The notes beneath the pieces were generated by a model that was not told the origin of the DNA, ran no database searches, and saw only the letters and a list, made by a program, of their open reading frames with translations. This document shows, piece by piece, positions 1-6,144 of a stretch of 8,823 bases of DNA (the first letter of the stretch is position 1; each line of letters opens with the position of its first letter). The position numbers and the translations under genes were made by a program. The stretch comes from OMOG01 sp041485845 (GTDB taxonomy: Bacteria; Acidobacteriota; Terriglobia; Bryobacterales; Bryobacteraceae). The stretch lies in contig JBGPKH010000367.1 in the NCBI GenBank assembly GCA_041485845.1, positions 1-8,823 on the forward strand, written 5' to 3'.

Positions 1-125
1 ACCTGTCGCGGCCCTACCCCAAGGTTACCCCTCGACTACACTCCTCTCTGCTCCCCCTGCGCTCGAACCACGATAACGACACCAAAGCCACAAGCCCCCA
101 CCGGCCCCTTGGTTATCCTCAGCGC

Positions 126-178
126 CTCGGCGCCTCGGCGGTTAATCTAATCCTCTCCGTGCCTCCGCGGCTCCGCGT
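126..178. repeat. Period-8 GC-rich repeat block (CTCSGYGN units)
   Basis: Two 8-base units stand in tandem, CTCGGCGC (126-133) and CTCGGCGG (134-141). An AT-richer spacer containing TTAATCTAATC follows, then three more units: CTCCGTGC (155-162), CTCCGCGG (163-170) and CTCCGCGT (171-178). In a shifted phase, CGCCTCGG is repeated exactly at 123-130 and 131-138. From memory, this resembles the short 'cctc-gcg' type intergenic repeats scattered through many soil and aquatic bacterial genomes. That family link is not tested here. No coding frame runs through the block. Confidence 0.6.
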
Positions 179-199
179 CAGAACCTGAGTCCTGTTTGG

Positions 200-216
200 T
201 CGCGGCTTTACCGCGA
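200..216. other. Perfect 6-bp hairpin in the leader region
   Basis: TCGCGG (200-205) and CCGCGA (211-216) are exact inverted repeats around a 5-base loop, CTTTA. No T-tract follows on either strand, so an intrinsic terminator is unlikely. It could be a protein-binding dyad or an RNA hairpin. Confidence 0.4.
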
Positions 217-350
217 TGTAAGGGACGGCCCCAAAAAGTGGCGATCCCCTCTACAGAAATACGACCCGCCGCCGATCATGGGTCTGAGACTCAAATGCCA
301 CCGTGCTAATGAAGTGCATACGTCGCGTTGATTCTGCCCGGCTGATGGTG

Positions 351-367
351 CGTGCGGCAAACGCACG
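351..367 (+). other. Hairpin in the presumed 5' leader of the export gene
   Basis: CGTGCG (351-356) pairs exactly with CGCACG (362-367) around a GCAAA loop. It ends 41 nt before the chosen ATG at 409. A weaker 5-bp inverted repeat, GATCG (385-389) with CGATC (400-404), places the ribosome binding site GAGGA (395-399) in its loop. The first hairpin covers the alternative GTG start at 352, which argues that this stretch is leader rather than coding sequence. Confidence 0.4.
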
Positions 368-408
368 AAACGAGAACCGATACTGATCGCAATCGAGGAC
401 GATCCACT

Positions 409-1350
409 ATGAAGTCAATCACTCTGCTGCTACTATGCGCTCCCCTGGCACTGCCCCAAGTTCGTGGAGTTCCAGTGCCGGAGTCGGTGCTCAACCTGCC
501 CGCCCAGAAAATCGGCCCGAGAGACCTGATTGCCATCCAGGTATATGACTCTCCGGAACTAACGCGCACGCTGCGCGTTGGTGCGGATGGCATGATCCGC
601 CTCCCCATGTTGAAACAGCGCATCAAGGCGGAAGGCCTGATGCCCAACGAGTTGGAAGGCGCCTTTGCGAGGGCGCTCGAGGAGGAAGGGATCATCGTCG
701 AGCCGCTGGTCACCATCACGGTTGCGGAATACAACAGCCGGCCTATCAGTGTGGCGGGATCCGTCAAGAGCCCGCTGACCTTTCAGGCCAGCGCGCCGGT
801 GACGCTTCTGGAAGCGATCACTCGCGCCGGCGGGTTGACGCAAGATGCCGGCTCGGAAATCCTCGTCACCAAACCCCAACCGGGGCCGGATGGTGAGCCC
901 ACCTCGCTGATCCTGCGCGTTCCGGTCAAGGCCCTGATCGATTTGGGAGATCCCGAATCCAACATCAAGCTGACGGGCGGGGAGGAGATCCGCGTACCCG
1001 AAGCGGGCAAGGTTTTCGTTGTCGGCAACGTGAAAAGGCCCGGCGCCTTTCCGGTGCAGGACGGCGCCGAGACCAGTGTGCTCAAAGTGCTGGCATTGGC
1101 CGAGGGACTTGCGCCTTTCGCCGGAAAGGAGGCCTACATTTACCGCCGCGAAGCCTCCGGATCCAAGAACGAAATTCCTATCGAGCTGCGCCGGATCATG
1201 CAGCGGAAGGCCCCCGATGCCACCCTTCTTGCAAACGATGTTCTTTACGTCCCCGACAACCACGGCAAACGGCTGGGGCTCGCGGTACTGGAGAAGTTAT
1301 TGATGTTCGGTTCAACCGCGGGTGCCACCGCTCTCATTTATGGCCGGTAA
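409..1350 (+). CDS. Wza-type polysaccharide export protein (Poly_export and two SLBB domains)
   Basis: Predicted secreted protein of 313 residues that would form the periplasmic/outer-membrane channel for capsule or exopolysaccharide. Residues 1-20 look like a signal peptide (K2, then a hydrophobic run around 4-16). A Poly_export domain spans about 33-108, with the typical IGPRDLIAIQVYDSPEL start. Two SLBB segments follow: about 111-155 (ISVAGSVKSP, ending AGGLTQDAGSE) and 201-246 (VFVVGNVKRPGAFPV). The last 25 residues are hydrophobic with Gly and Ala, and could be the C-terminal membrane helix known from Wza. C10 follows LLL, which is a poor lipobox, so lipidation is doubtful. I chose ATG 409 over the in-frame GTG 352 because GAGGA lies 9 nt upstream and the signal peptide begins there. 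The kinase gene starts 7 nt after the stop, indicating an operon. The family is clear; the exported polymer is unknown. Confidence 0.88.
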   Translation: MKSITLLLLCAPLALPQVRGVPVPESVLNLPAQKIGPRDLIAIQVYDSPELTRTLRVGADGMIRLPMLKQRIKAEGLMPNELEGAFARALEEEGIIVEPLVTITVAEYNSRPISVAGSVKSPLTFQASAPVTLLEAITRAGGLTQDAGSEILVTKPQPGPDGEPTSLILRVPVKALIDLGDPESNIKLTGGEEIRVPEAGKVFVVGNVKRPGAFPVQDGAETSVLKVLALAEGLAPFAGKEAYIYRREASGSKNEIPIELRRIMQRKAPDATLLANDVLYVPDNHGKRLGLAVLEKLLMFGSTAGATALIYGR

Positions 1351-1357
1351 CAGAACC

Positions 1358-3586
1358 ATGGAGAACCAGCTCACTACCAGTTTGCCGGCGCCGGTCCTGG
1401 ACATGCCGGGACGGAACCTGCCGGTTCCAATGGAGGTCTATCGCACCTCCAGCTTCATGCCCGAGGTCGAGGCTTCACCCACCTCGGTTCCGCTATTGCA
1501 CTATCTCTGGATTCTCAAACGCCACTGGTGGAGAATCCTGCTCTTTGTGGGCTGTGCGGTTGCTGCCACTCTCATGATTTCCAGCCGGCTCGTCCCGATC
1601 TACGAGTCGACCGCCACGATCGATGTCGACCGCCAGATGCCCAGCGCGATTATTGGCCAGGAATCCACGCGCACGGTCGTTAACGACTCCGATCAGTTCC
1701 TGGCAACGCAGGCCAAGCTCATTCAGTCGGACTCCGTACTGCGGCCAGTGGCTCAGCAATACCGGCTTCTGGAGTCCGAAGCCGAAGCCTCTGACGCGGC
1801 TCAGGCGAGGGCCACTGGCGCCGAGGAGGCCCCGGTCCTTTTAAGAAACCTCAAGGTCACGCGGCCGCCGAATACCTATCTCCTGCTGATCGGCTATCGC
1901 TCCGCCGACCCCCGGCTGGCGGCGGACGTCGCCAATGGGGTCGCGCGCTCCTACCTCGAGCACACGTACAACATTCGCTTCAGGTCCTCTGCCAGTCTCT
2001 CCGCCTTTATGGAAAAACAACTGGAGGAACTCAAAGTGAAGATGGAGGGCTCCAGTGGCGCTCTGGTGCAGTTCGAGCGCGAGCTCAATGTCATCAGTCC
2101 GGAGGAGAAGACCAGCATTCTATCGGCGCGCCTCCTGCAGTTGAATACCGAGTACACCAATGCGCAGGCGGATCGGGTCCGAAAGGAGGCTGCCTACAAG
2201 TCGGTCGCCGGCGGCTCGCTGGAGGCGGCCCAGGTGTCCACGCAGGGCGAGGCTCTCAAGCGCCTGTCGGAACGGTTGGATGAGACGCAGCAGAAATTTG
2301 TGGAGATCAAGGCTCATTACGGCCCCAACCACCCGGAGTACCGGAAGACCGCCCTGCAACTGGCGGAATTGCAGCGCCAGTTGCAAAGCGGGAAGGAGAA
2401 CATCGGTCAGCGGGTGGAAGTGGAATATCAGGAAGCGCGGAACCGGGAATCCATGTTGCTCAAGACGGTCACCGAGACCAAGGCGGAATTCGACCGCTTG
2501 AACGCTCGATCCTTCGAGTATCACTCGCTCAAGCGAGAGGCCGATGCCGACAAATCACTCTATGAAGAACTGGTCCGCAAAATACGCGAGGCGAGCATCA
2601 ACTCCGGCTTTCAGAACAGCGCGATCCGCATTGCGGATCTCGCCAGACCGGGGGCGCGGCCCGTCTTCCCGAACATCAAGCTGAACCTGCTGCTGGCATT
2701 CCTGCTCGCAACCCTGTTGGCGGTCGGGACTGCCATCAGCGCCGACTTCCTGAACAATACCGTCCGCGACCCGGAACAGGTGGCGCGCAGCCTCTCCACG
2801 GAGGTCATCGGCACGCTTCCGGCTGTAAAGGAATGGCGGGGCAGAGTGATTGCCGCAAGCGAGCCGGGTACCGAGCTGGTTCCCCACGATCCATCCCGCA
2901 GTTCCGGCCTCAGTGCGTTCCAGGAAGCCATCCGCACACTGCGAAACTCCATTTTGTTGACTGACTTCGACCGGAGAATCCGCAGCCTGATGGTCACCAG
3001 TTCCGGGCCAGCCGAGGGAAAATCGACTACGGCCGCCCACCTGGCTCTGGCCCATGCTCAGCAGGGCCGTAAGACCCTGTTGATCGACGGAGATTTGCGG
3101 CGGCCCAGTATCCACCGGCGCTTTGACGTACCCAGTATCCGGGGGCTCTCCAACGTCCTGACTTCAGGAGTTCCGTGGCGTAGCGTTCTGGTGCGCCCGG
3201 AGGGGCTCCCCAACCTCGACATTCTGCCGGCTGGCCCGCCATCGCGACGCGCTGCAGACCTGGTTGGCGCCGAACTAACGGCGCTCCTGGAAGATGCCTG
3301 CGGGGAGTATGATCTCGTGGTGTTGGACTCGCCTCCCCTGCTCGGATTCCCCGAACCGTTGCAAATGGCTGTATCCGTCGACGGCGTGCTCACGGTCGCG
3401 CTGGCCGGACGCACCAACCGCAAGGCGCTTGGATCGGCGATCAACATGTTGAAGCGACTGAGAGCCAATACGGTAGGCGTGGTCATCAACGAAGTCAAGG
3501 CAGATAGCAGCGACAACTATTATTACCATCACGACCACTCCAAATACTACAAACAGTACAGCGCGGAAGCGGAGACGGAAAGCTGA
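1358..3586 (+). CDS. Wzc-type polysaccharide co-polymerase fused to BY-kinase tyrosine autokinase
   Basis: Inner-membrane protein of 742 residues controlling polysaccharide chain length and export. A Wzz domain begins near residue 44, with a first membrane helix about 59-76. A long periplasmic helical/coiled-coil region (about 211-415) follows, then a GNVR segment ending RIADLARPGARPVFPN, and a second helix about 442-461. The cytoplasmic BY-kinase domain has the oligomerisation motif ExxRxxR (E523, R526, R529), Walker A ending GKS (554-556), Walker A' LLIDGDLRR (D577, D579) and Walker B LVVLDSPP (D657). The C-terminus carries a tyrosine cluster, Y721-723, Y730-731 and Y734, the expected autophosphorylation site. 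Start choice is uncertain: ATG 1358 leaves a 7-nt gap after the export gene, while in-frame ATG 1340 and GTG 1322 overlap it. None has a strong ribosome binding site, so coupling to the upstream gene is likely. No Wzb-type phosphatase lies beside it. Confidence 0.9.
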   Translation: MENQLTTSLPAPVLDMPGRNLPVPMEVYRTSSFMPEVEASPTSVPLLHYLWILKRHWWRILLFVGCAVAATLMISSRLVPIYESTATIDVDRQMPSAIIGQESTRTVVNDSDQFLATQAKLIQSDSVLRPVAQQYRLLESEAEASDAAQARATGAEEAPVLLRNLKVTRPPNTYLLLIGYRSADPRLAADVANGVARSYLEHTYNIRFRSSASLSAFMEKQLEELKVKMEGSSGALVQFERELNVISPEEKTSILSARLLQLNTEYTNAQADRVRKEAAYKSVAGGSLEAAQVSTQGEALKRLSERLDETQQKFVEIKAHYGPNHPEYRKTALQLAELQRQLQSGKENIGQRVEVEYQEARNRESMLLKTVTETKAEFDRLNARSFEYHSLKREADADKSLYEELVRKIREASINSGFQNSAIRIADLARPGARPVFPNIKLNLLLAFLLATLLAVGTAISADFLNNTVRDPEQVARSLSTEVIGTLPAVKEWRGRVIAASEPGTELVPHDPSRSSGLSAFQEAIRTLRNSILLTDFDRRIRSLMVTSSGPAEGKSTTAAHLALAHAQQGRKTLLIDGDLRRPSIHRRFDVPSIRGLSNVLTSGVPWRSVLVRPEGLPNLDILPAGPPSRRAADLVGAELTALLEDACGEYDLVVLDSPPLLGFPEPLQMAVSVDGVLTVALAGRTNRKALGSAINMLKRLRANTVGVVINEVKADSSDNYYYHHDHSKYYKQYSAEAETES

Positions 3587-3603
3587 CGATCGGGCCGGGT
3601 CGC

Positions 3604-3631
3604 CGGCGCACCCTCGGAAACCGGTGCGCCG
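3604..3631. terminator. Hairpin between convergent genes, possible bidirectional terminator
   Basis: CGGCGCACC (3604-3612) and GGTGCGCCG (3623-3631) form a perfect 9-bp stem with a 10-nt loop. It starts 17 nt after the kinase stop and ends 30 nt before the stop of the convergent phosphatase gene. Position and stem strength suggest a shared transcription end point. There is no T-run after the stem on either strand, so it does not fit a classical intrinsic terminator; it may instead block 3' exonucleases. Confidence 0.45.
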
Positions 3632-3661
3632 CCCCCCGCCAATAGGGTGGTCCACTCGTCG

Positions 3662-5362
3662 TCACGCCAGGTCTCCAGCGCTCTGAAATTCGAGCACTAG
3701 TACGGTAATATCGTCCGATTGCGCAGCGCCCTCGGTGAATGCGGCAACCGCCTCCTGAATGGCGTCGTGGATCACGGTGCAGGATTCCCGGGCTCGTGCC
3801 GTCACAATCTCTCGCAGCCGCTTCCTGCCAAAAAACTCGGCGGCAGTGTTCTGGGCCTCGGTCACTCCATCGGAATAGATCACGACCTTGTCGCCGGGAA
3901 CAAGATATTGCTCCGCTACCGGGAACTCCGCCGATTCCATCAGACCCACGGGCATGCCCGTCGCGTCGAGCGTCAACTGTTCGCCTTCCGCTCGCACCAG
4001 AATGGGCGGGCAGTGCGCCGCGTTCACATAACTGAGGCGGCCGCCCCGGTCCACCATACAATAAAATAAGGTGGCGTATTTCTCACTCGCGGTGCGATCG
4101 ATGAGAAATCGGTTCAGCCGCGCGATGCGCCGGCCCAGCGCATGGGGATCGTGGTTGGCGGTGATCAGCGCTCCCTGCAACAGCGACGCCAGCAACGCAG
4201 AACTTACTCCTTTTCCCGAGACGTCCGCCACCACCGCGGACCAGCAGTCGGGGCCGACCTCGGTCACGTCGTAATAATCCCCGCCTACTTCATGCGACGC
4301 CACGCTGCTCCCGCACGCCCGCAGCCAGCCCTCGGCGGGCAATTTACCGGGCAACAGACTCTGCTGGATGGTCCGTGCCAGCCGCAGTTCTTCCTCCATC
4401 TTGTGCTTGGCACGCTCTTCCTCCAGGAGGCGGGCATTCTCCAGCACGGTCGATGCTTCGATCGCCAGCGTCTGCAGCAGCTCGCGATTCCCGCCCGCCA
4501 GGTCGGCTGCCATCACGCGCGAATCCATGTAGAGCACCCCTACCGTCTCGCTTCCCGAAGAAAGCACGCTGGTGACATCGCCCTGACCCGCCCGGATGCG
4601 GACCAGGGGAACGCAGATCACACTGCGCAGCTCCAGGTCCGCGATGCTGTTCTGCGGCCGTGTGTCTTCCGCACCCATCGGATCGAAGTTCATCGAAAGC
4701 AACTCGCGCCGGTGTTGCAGCGCGCGATGAATCACCTCGCGCGGCACCCTAAGGTCGCTTTCGCGCAGGTGGTGGCCGCTACGATGCCGCGCGATGCGGG
4801 TCTCCAACCCGTGGGCCGCGCGCAACATCAGGAAGCCGCGCTCCGCTCCCGTGATGGCCAGCGCGGTGTCCACCACGGATGCCAGGACATCGTTGATCGA
4901 AAAAGAACTCTGCAGCGTGCGGGCCAGGTCCAGGATGGCGCGCAGTTTGCCCAGGTTGCCGCCGACCCCGGGCGCCGGCGCCGACTTCTCCGACCCCGCC
5001 ACCTGATCCATCAGCCGCTTCAATTCCTCGCCGTCTAGGGCGAATACCAACTGGTAGCAATCCTGCGCACCGAACTCGATCTTGTCGCACTTGCGCAGTG
5101 GCTCCCGGGTGATCCGCCTTCCGTTCACGTAGGTGCCGTGGCGGCTGCCGCAGTCCTCGATCGCGTATTCGCCGTTGTCCTCCAGAATGCGCACGTGCGT
5201 GCGCGAGATGCGGCTGTCGCGAATGATCAGGTGGCTCTCCGGCTGGCGGCCGATATGAAACGGCAGAGGCTCAATCGGCACGCGTGTGCGATGGCCGTTC
5301 GGGTCGATCACCACGAGCGACGCCGGTTGGGCGGTGGAGGAAGAGGCGGCCGGGGATTTCAT
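3662..5362 (-). CDS. FHA-GAF-PP2C (RsbU/SpoIIE-type) serine phosphatase
   Basis: Predicted soluble signalling phosphatase of 566 residues. The N-terminus is an FHA domain (about 16-105) with the phosphothreonine-binding pattern G38-R39, S53-x-x-H56 and N80-G81. A GAF-like sensor follows (about 151-313), then a helical linker with EEELRLARTIQQSLLP (323-338), the usual lead-in to RsbU-type catalytic domains. The PP2C domain (about 345-560) keeps its metal-binding and core motifs: GGDYYDV (360-366, D362), VADVSGKGVSSAL (378-390, D380), NAAHCPP, YSDGVTEAQN (D498) and SDDITVL (D550, D551). It should therefore be active on phosphoserine/phosphothreonine, perhaps on an anti-sigma-factor antagonist, although no such partner gene is in the window. 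The ATG directly follows the fur stop (TGAATG) and has no purine-rich ribosome binding site upstream, so translation probably depends on coupling to fur. FHA may recruit it to a phosphorylated partner; the GAF ligand is unknown. Confidence 0.9.
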   Translation of the reverse strand: MKSPAASSSTAQPASLVVIDPNGHRTRVPIEPLPFHIGRQPESHLIIRDSRISRTHVRILEDNGEYAIEDCGSRHGTYVNGRRITREPLRKCDKIEFGAQDCYQLVFALDGEELKRLMDQVAGSEKSAPAPGVGGNLGKLRAILDLARTLQSSFSINDVLASVVDTALAITGAERGFLMLRAAHGLETRIARHRSGHHLRESDLRVPREVIHRALQHRRELLSMNFDPMGAEDTRPQNSIADLELRSVICVPLVRIRAGQGDVTSVLSSGSETVGVLYMDSRVMAADLAGGNRELLQTLAIEASTVLENARLLEEERAKHKMEEELRLARTIQQSLLPGKLPAEGWLRACGSSVASHEVGGDYYDVTEVGPDCWSAVVADVSGKGVSSALLASLLQGALITANHDPHALGRRIARLNRFLIDRTASEKYATLFYCMVDRGGRLSYVNAAHCPPILVRAEGEQLTLDATGMPVGLMESAEFPVAEQYLVPGDKVVIYSDGVTEAQNTAAEFFGRKRLREIVTARARESCTVIHDAIQEAVAAFTEGAAQSDDITVLVLEFQSAGDLA

Positions 5363-5896
5363 TCAAGGGCGCCGCACGCGCGAGCGCCGGGCGGACACTG
5401 GGGGGCGTCCGCGGCGCTTGCCGGGTTCCGCCGGCTGGCGGCGGAGTTCTTCTACTTCGCGCGCCCGCAGCGTCTGGCAGTGCGCACAATAGCCGCCGAC
5501 TTCCGTCCGCGCCAGCAGCACTTGAAAACCGAAGTGGCTTTCGATCTGCTTCCGCAGACGCTGCAGCGGCTCCCCGAAAAACTCCTCCACCTTGCCGCAG
5601 CGGAGGCAGATTACGTGTGCGTGCTCCTGCTTCAGGCGAGTCTCGTAGTAATGCTGGTCGCCCCCGTAATGCATCAGGTCGAGCTCGTCCACCAGGCCGC
5701 CGGCCTTCAGCATCTTCAGTGTGCGATACACCGTCACCCGGTTCAGCTTCGGGTCCTTTTCCTTGGCCAACTGGTAGAGGCGCTCGGCATCCAGATGATC
5801 GCCGGTCTTGTCGATCAGCTCGAGCAGTATTTGGCGCTGCCGCGTCAGGCGCACGCCCCGCTCCTTCAGCGATCCTTCAATCGAGTCGAGGGCCAT
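5363..5896 (-). CDS. fur: Fur-family metal-dependent transcriptional regulator
   Basis: Cytoplasmic DNA-binding repressor of 177 residues. The winged-helix domain covers about 1-85, with recognition helix NRVTVYRTLKML (52-63). By alignment from memory with E. coli Fur, the regulatory metal ligands are H34, E85, H92 and H94. The structural zinc site is complete: C97-x2-C100 and C137-x2-C140. The two positions that are Asp in the peroxide sensor PerR are Glu here (E85 and E105), which favours an iron or metal sensor over PerR, though not decisively. The extra Fur site is not conserved (E91 and A93 in place of His and Asp). Residues 158-177 form an unusual basic tail containing RRGRPP, similar to an AT-hook core. 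ATG 5896 gives the usual family N-terminus (LKERGVRLTRQRQ). The gene heads a two-gene unit with the phosphatase. Assignment to the family is firm; Fur versus another subfamily is less so. Confidence 0.9.
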   Translation of the reverse strand: MALDSIEGSLKERGVRLTRQRQILLELIDKTGDHLDAERLYQLAKEKDPKLNRVTVYRTLKMLKAGGLVDELDLMHYGGDQHYYETRLKQEHAHVICLRCGKVEEFFGEPLQRLRKQIESHFGFQVLLARTEVGGYCAHCQTLRAREVEELRRQPAEPGKRRGRPPVSARRSRVRRP

Positions 5897-5908
5897 AGGG
5901 ACTCTCTA

Positions 5909-5914
5909 ATTATA
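5909..5914 (-). promoter_or_regulatory. Perfect TATAAT -10 element upstream of fur
   Basis: On the - strand TATAAT occupies 5914 to 5909, inside CTATAATTAG, a rare AT-rich patch in this region. Only 12 nt separate it from the fur ATG. Transcription would then start about 5-7 nt before the ATG, giving a nearly leaderless message. I see no good -35 hexamer at 16-18 nt spacing. The flanking AGAGAG (about 5902-5907 on the - strand) is the only purine-rich run that could serve as a ribosome binding site if transcription starts further upstream. Confidence 0.4.
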
Positions 5915-6033
5915 GCCAAGGAAACCCGGCGCCTCGATCTGTAAGCCAGTGGCTCTCGGCTTCTGCGGGCCAGGACTCATGGATCGGTGCGCCGGCACGC
6001 CGTTCCGGGGACTCTGGGGATGCTTTCCCGGTT

Positions 6034-6053
6034 GGTTCGCCGCGGTTCGCCGC
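6034..6053. repeat. Perfect 10-bp tandem duplication
   Basis: GGTTCGCCGC occurs twice head to tail (6034-6043 and 6044-6053) in the 248-nt gap between the divergent fur and rpsO genes. It may be slippage-prone or may be a paired protein-binding site. The sequence gives no basis for choosing. Confidence 0.5.
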
Positions 6054-6083
6054 CCTCCCTCGCCACCAGACGTCCCCCCTGTG

Positions 6084-6092
6084 TGTTATTCT
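6084..6092 (+). promoter_or_regulatory. Possible extended -10 promoter for rpsO
   Basis: TGTTATTCT fits TGn plus a 4/6 match to TATAAT. It marks the point where the + strand changes from GC-rich to AT-rich before rpsO. Transcription would start near 6099, giving a leader of about 45 nt. No -35 match is visible at the expected distance, so support is weak. Confidence 0.25.
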
Positions 6093-6125
6093 GTATGACG
6101 TACCTAAACGAGATTAAGAGAAGAC

Positions 6126-6131
6126 AAGGAG
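6126..6131 (+). promoter_or_regulatory. Ribosome binding site of rpsO, long spacing
   Basis: AAGGAG is a strong match to the 16S anti-Shine-Dalgarno sequence. It stands 13 nt before the ATG at 6145, somewhat further than usual. The protein's N-terminus matches the S15 family at this ATG, so the start is still secure. Confidence 0.6.
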
Positions 6132-6144
6132 CATTACCCCTAGA

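Larger units (their letters stand above)
1..408. other. Gene-free leader region upstream of the polysaccharide export unit
   Basis: I find no convincing coding sequence here. The only sizeable frame reaching in from the right on the - strand (up to about 767) is antisense to the export gene. The left third is pyrimidine-rich on the + strand. It contains a block of 8-base GC-rich units (126-178), a perfect hairpin at 200-216 and another at 351-367. I could not identify a convincing -35/-10 promoter pair. The start of transcription for the downstream genes is therefore unresolved, and it may lie outside the window. Confidence 0.6.

Noticed and set aside
352..408. Upstream GTG start extending the export protein by 19 residues
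   Set aside because: The extension is hydrophilic and would bury the signal peptide. It lies on a perfect hairpin, while ATG 409 has GAGGA at good spacing.
430..438. Possible lipoprotein cysteine (C10) in the export protein
   Set aside because: The preceding residues are LLL, with Leu at -1 where Ala, Gly or Ser is expected, and the cysteine is too close to the N-terminus for a normal lipobox.
559..1263. 234-codon - strand open frame within the polysaccharide export gene
   Set aside because: It is antisense to clear Poly_export/SLBB coding sequence and has no recognisable motif.
1322..1357. GTG 1322 or ATG 1340 as the start of the tyrosine kinase gene
   Set aside because: Both overlap the upstream coding sequence and have no ribosome binding site. 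ATG 1358 follows the stop by 7 nt. ATG 1340 cannot be fully excluded.
4142..5038. 298-codon + strand open frame within the phosphatase gene
   Set aside because: It is entirely antisense to the FHA-GAF-PP2C gene, whose motifs are intact. The His/Gln/Arg-rich product looks like reverse-frame translation.
5138..5944. 268-codon + strand open frame opposite fur and the phosphatase start
   Set aside because: It is antisense to two well-supported genes and crosses their junction. Composition is a GC-rich shadow with no domain.
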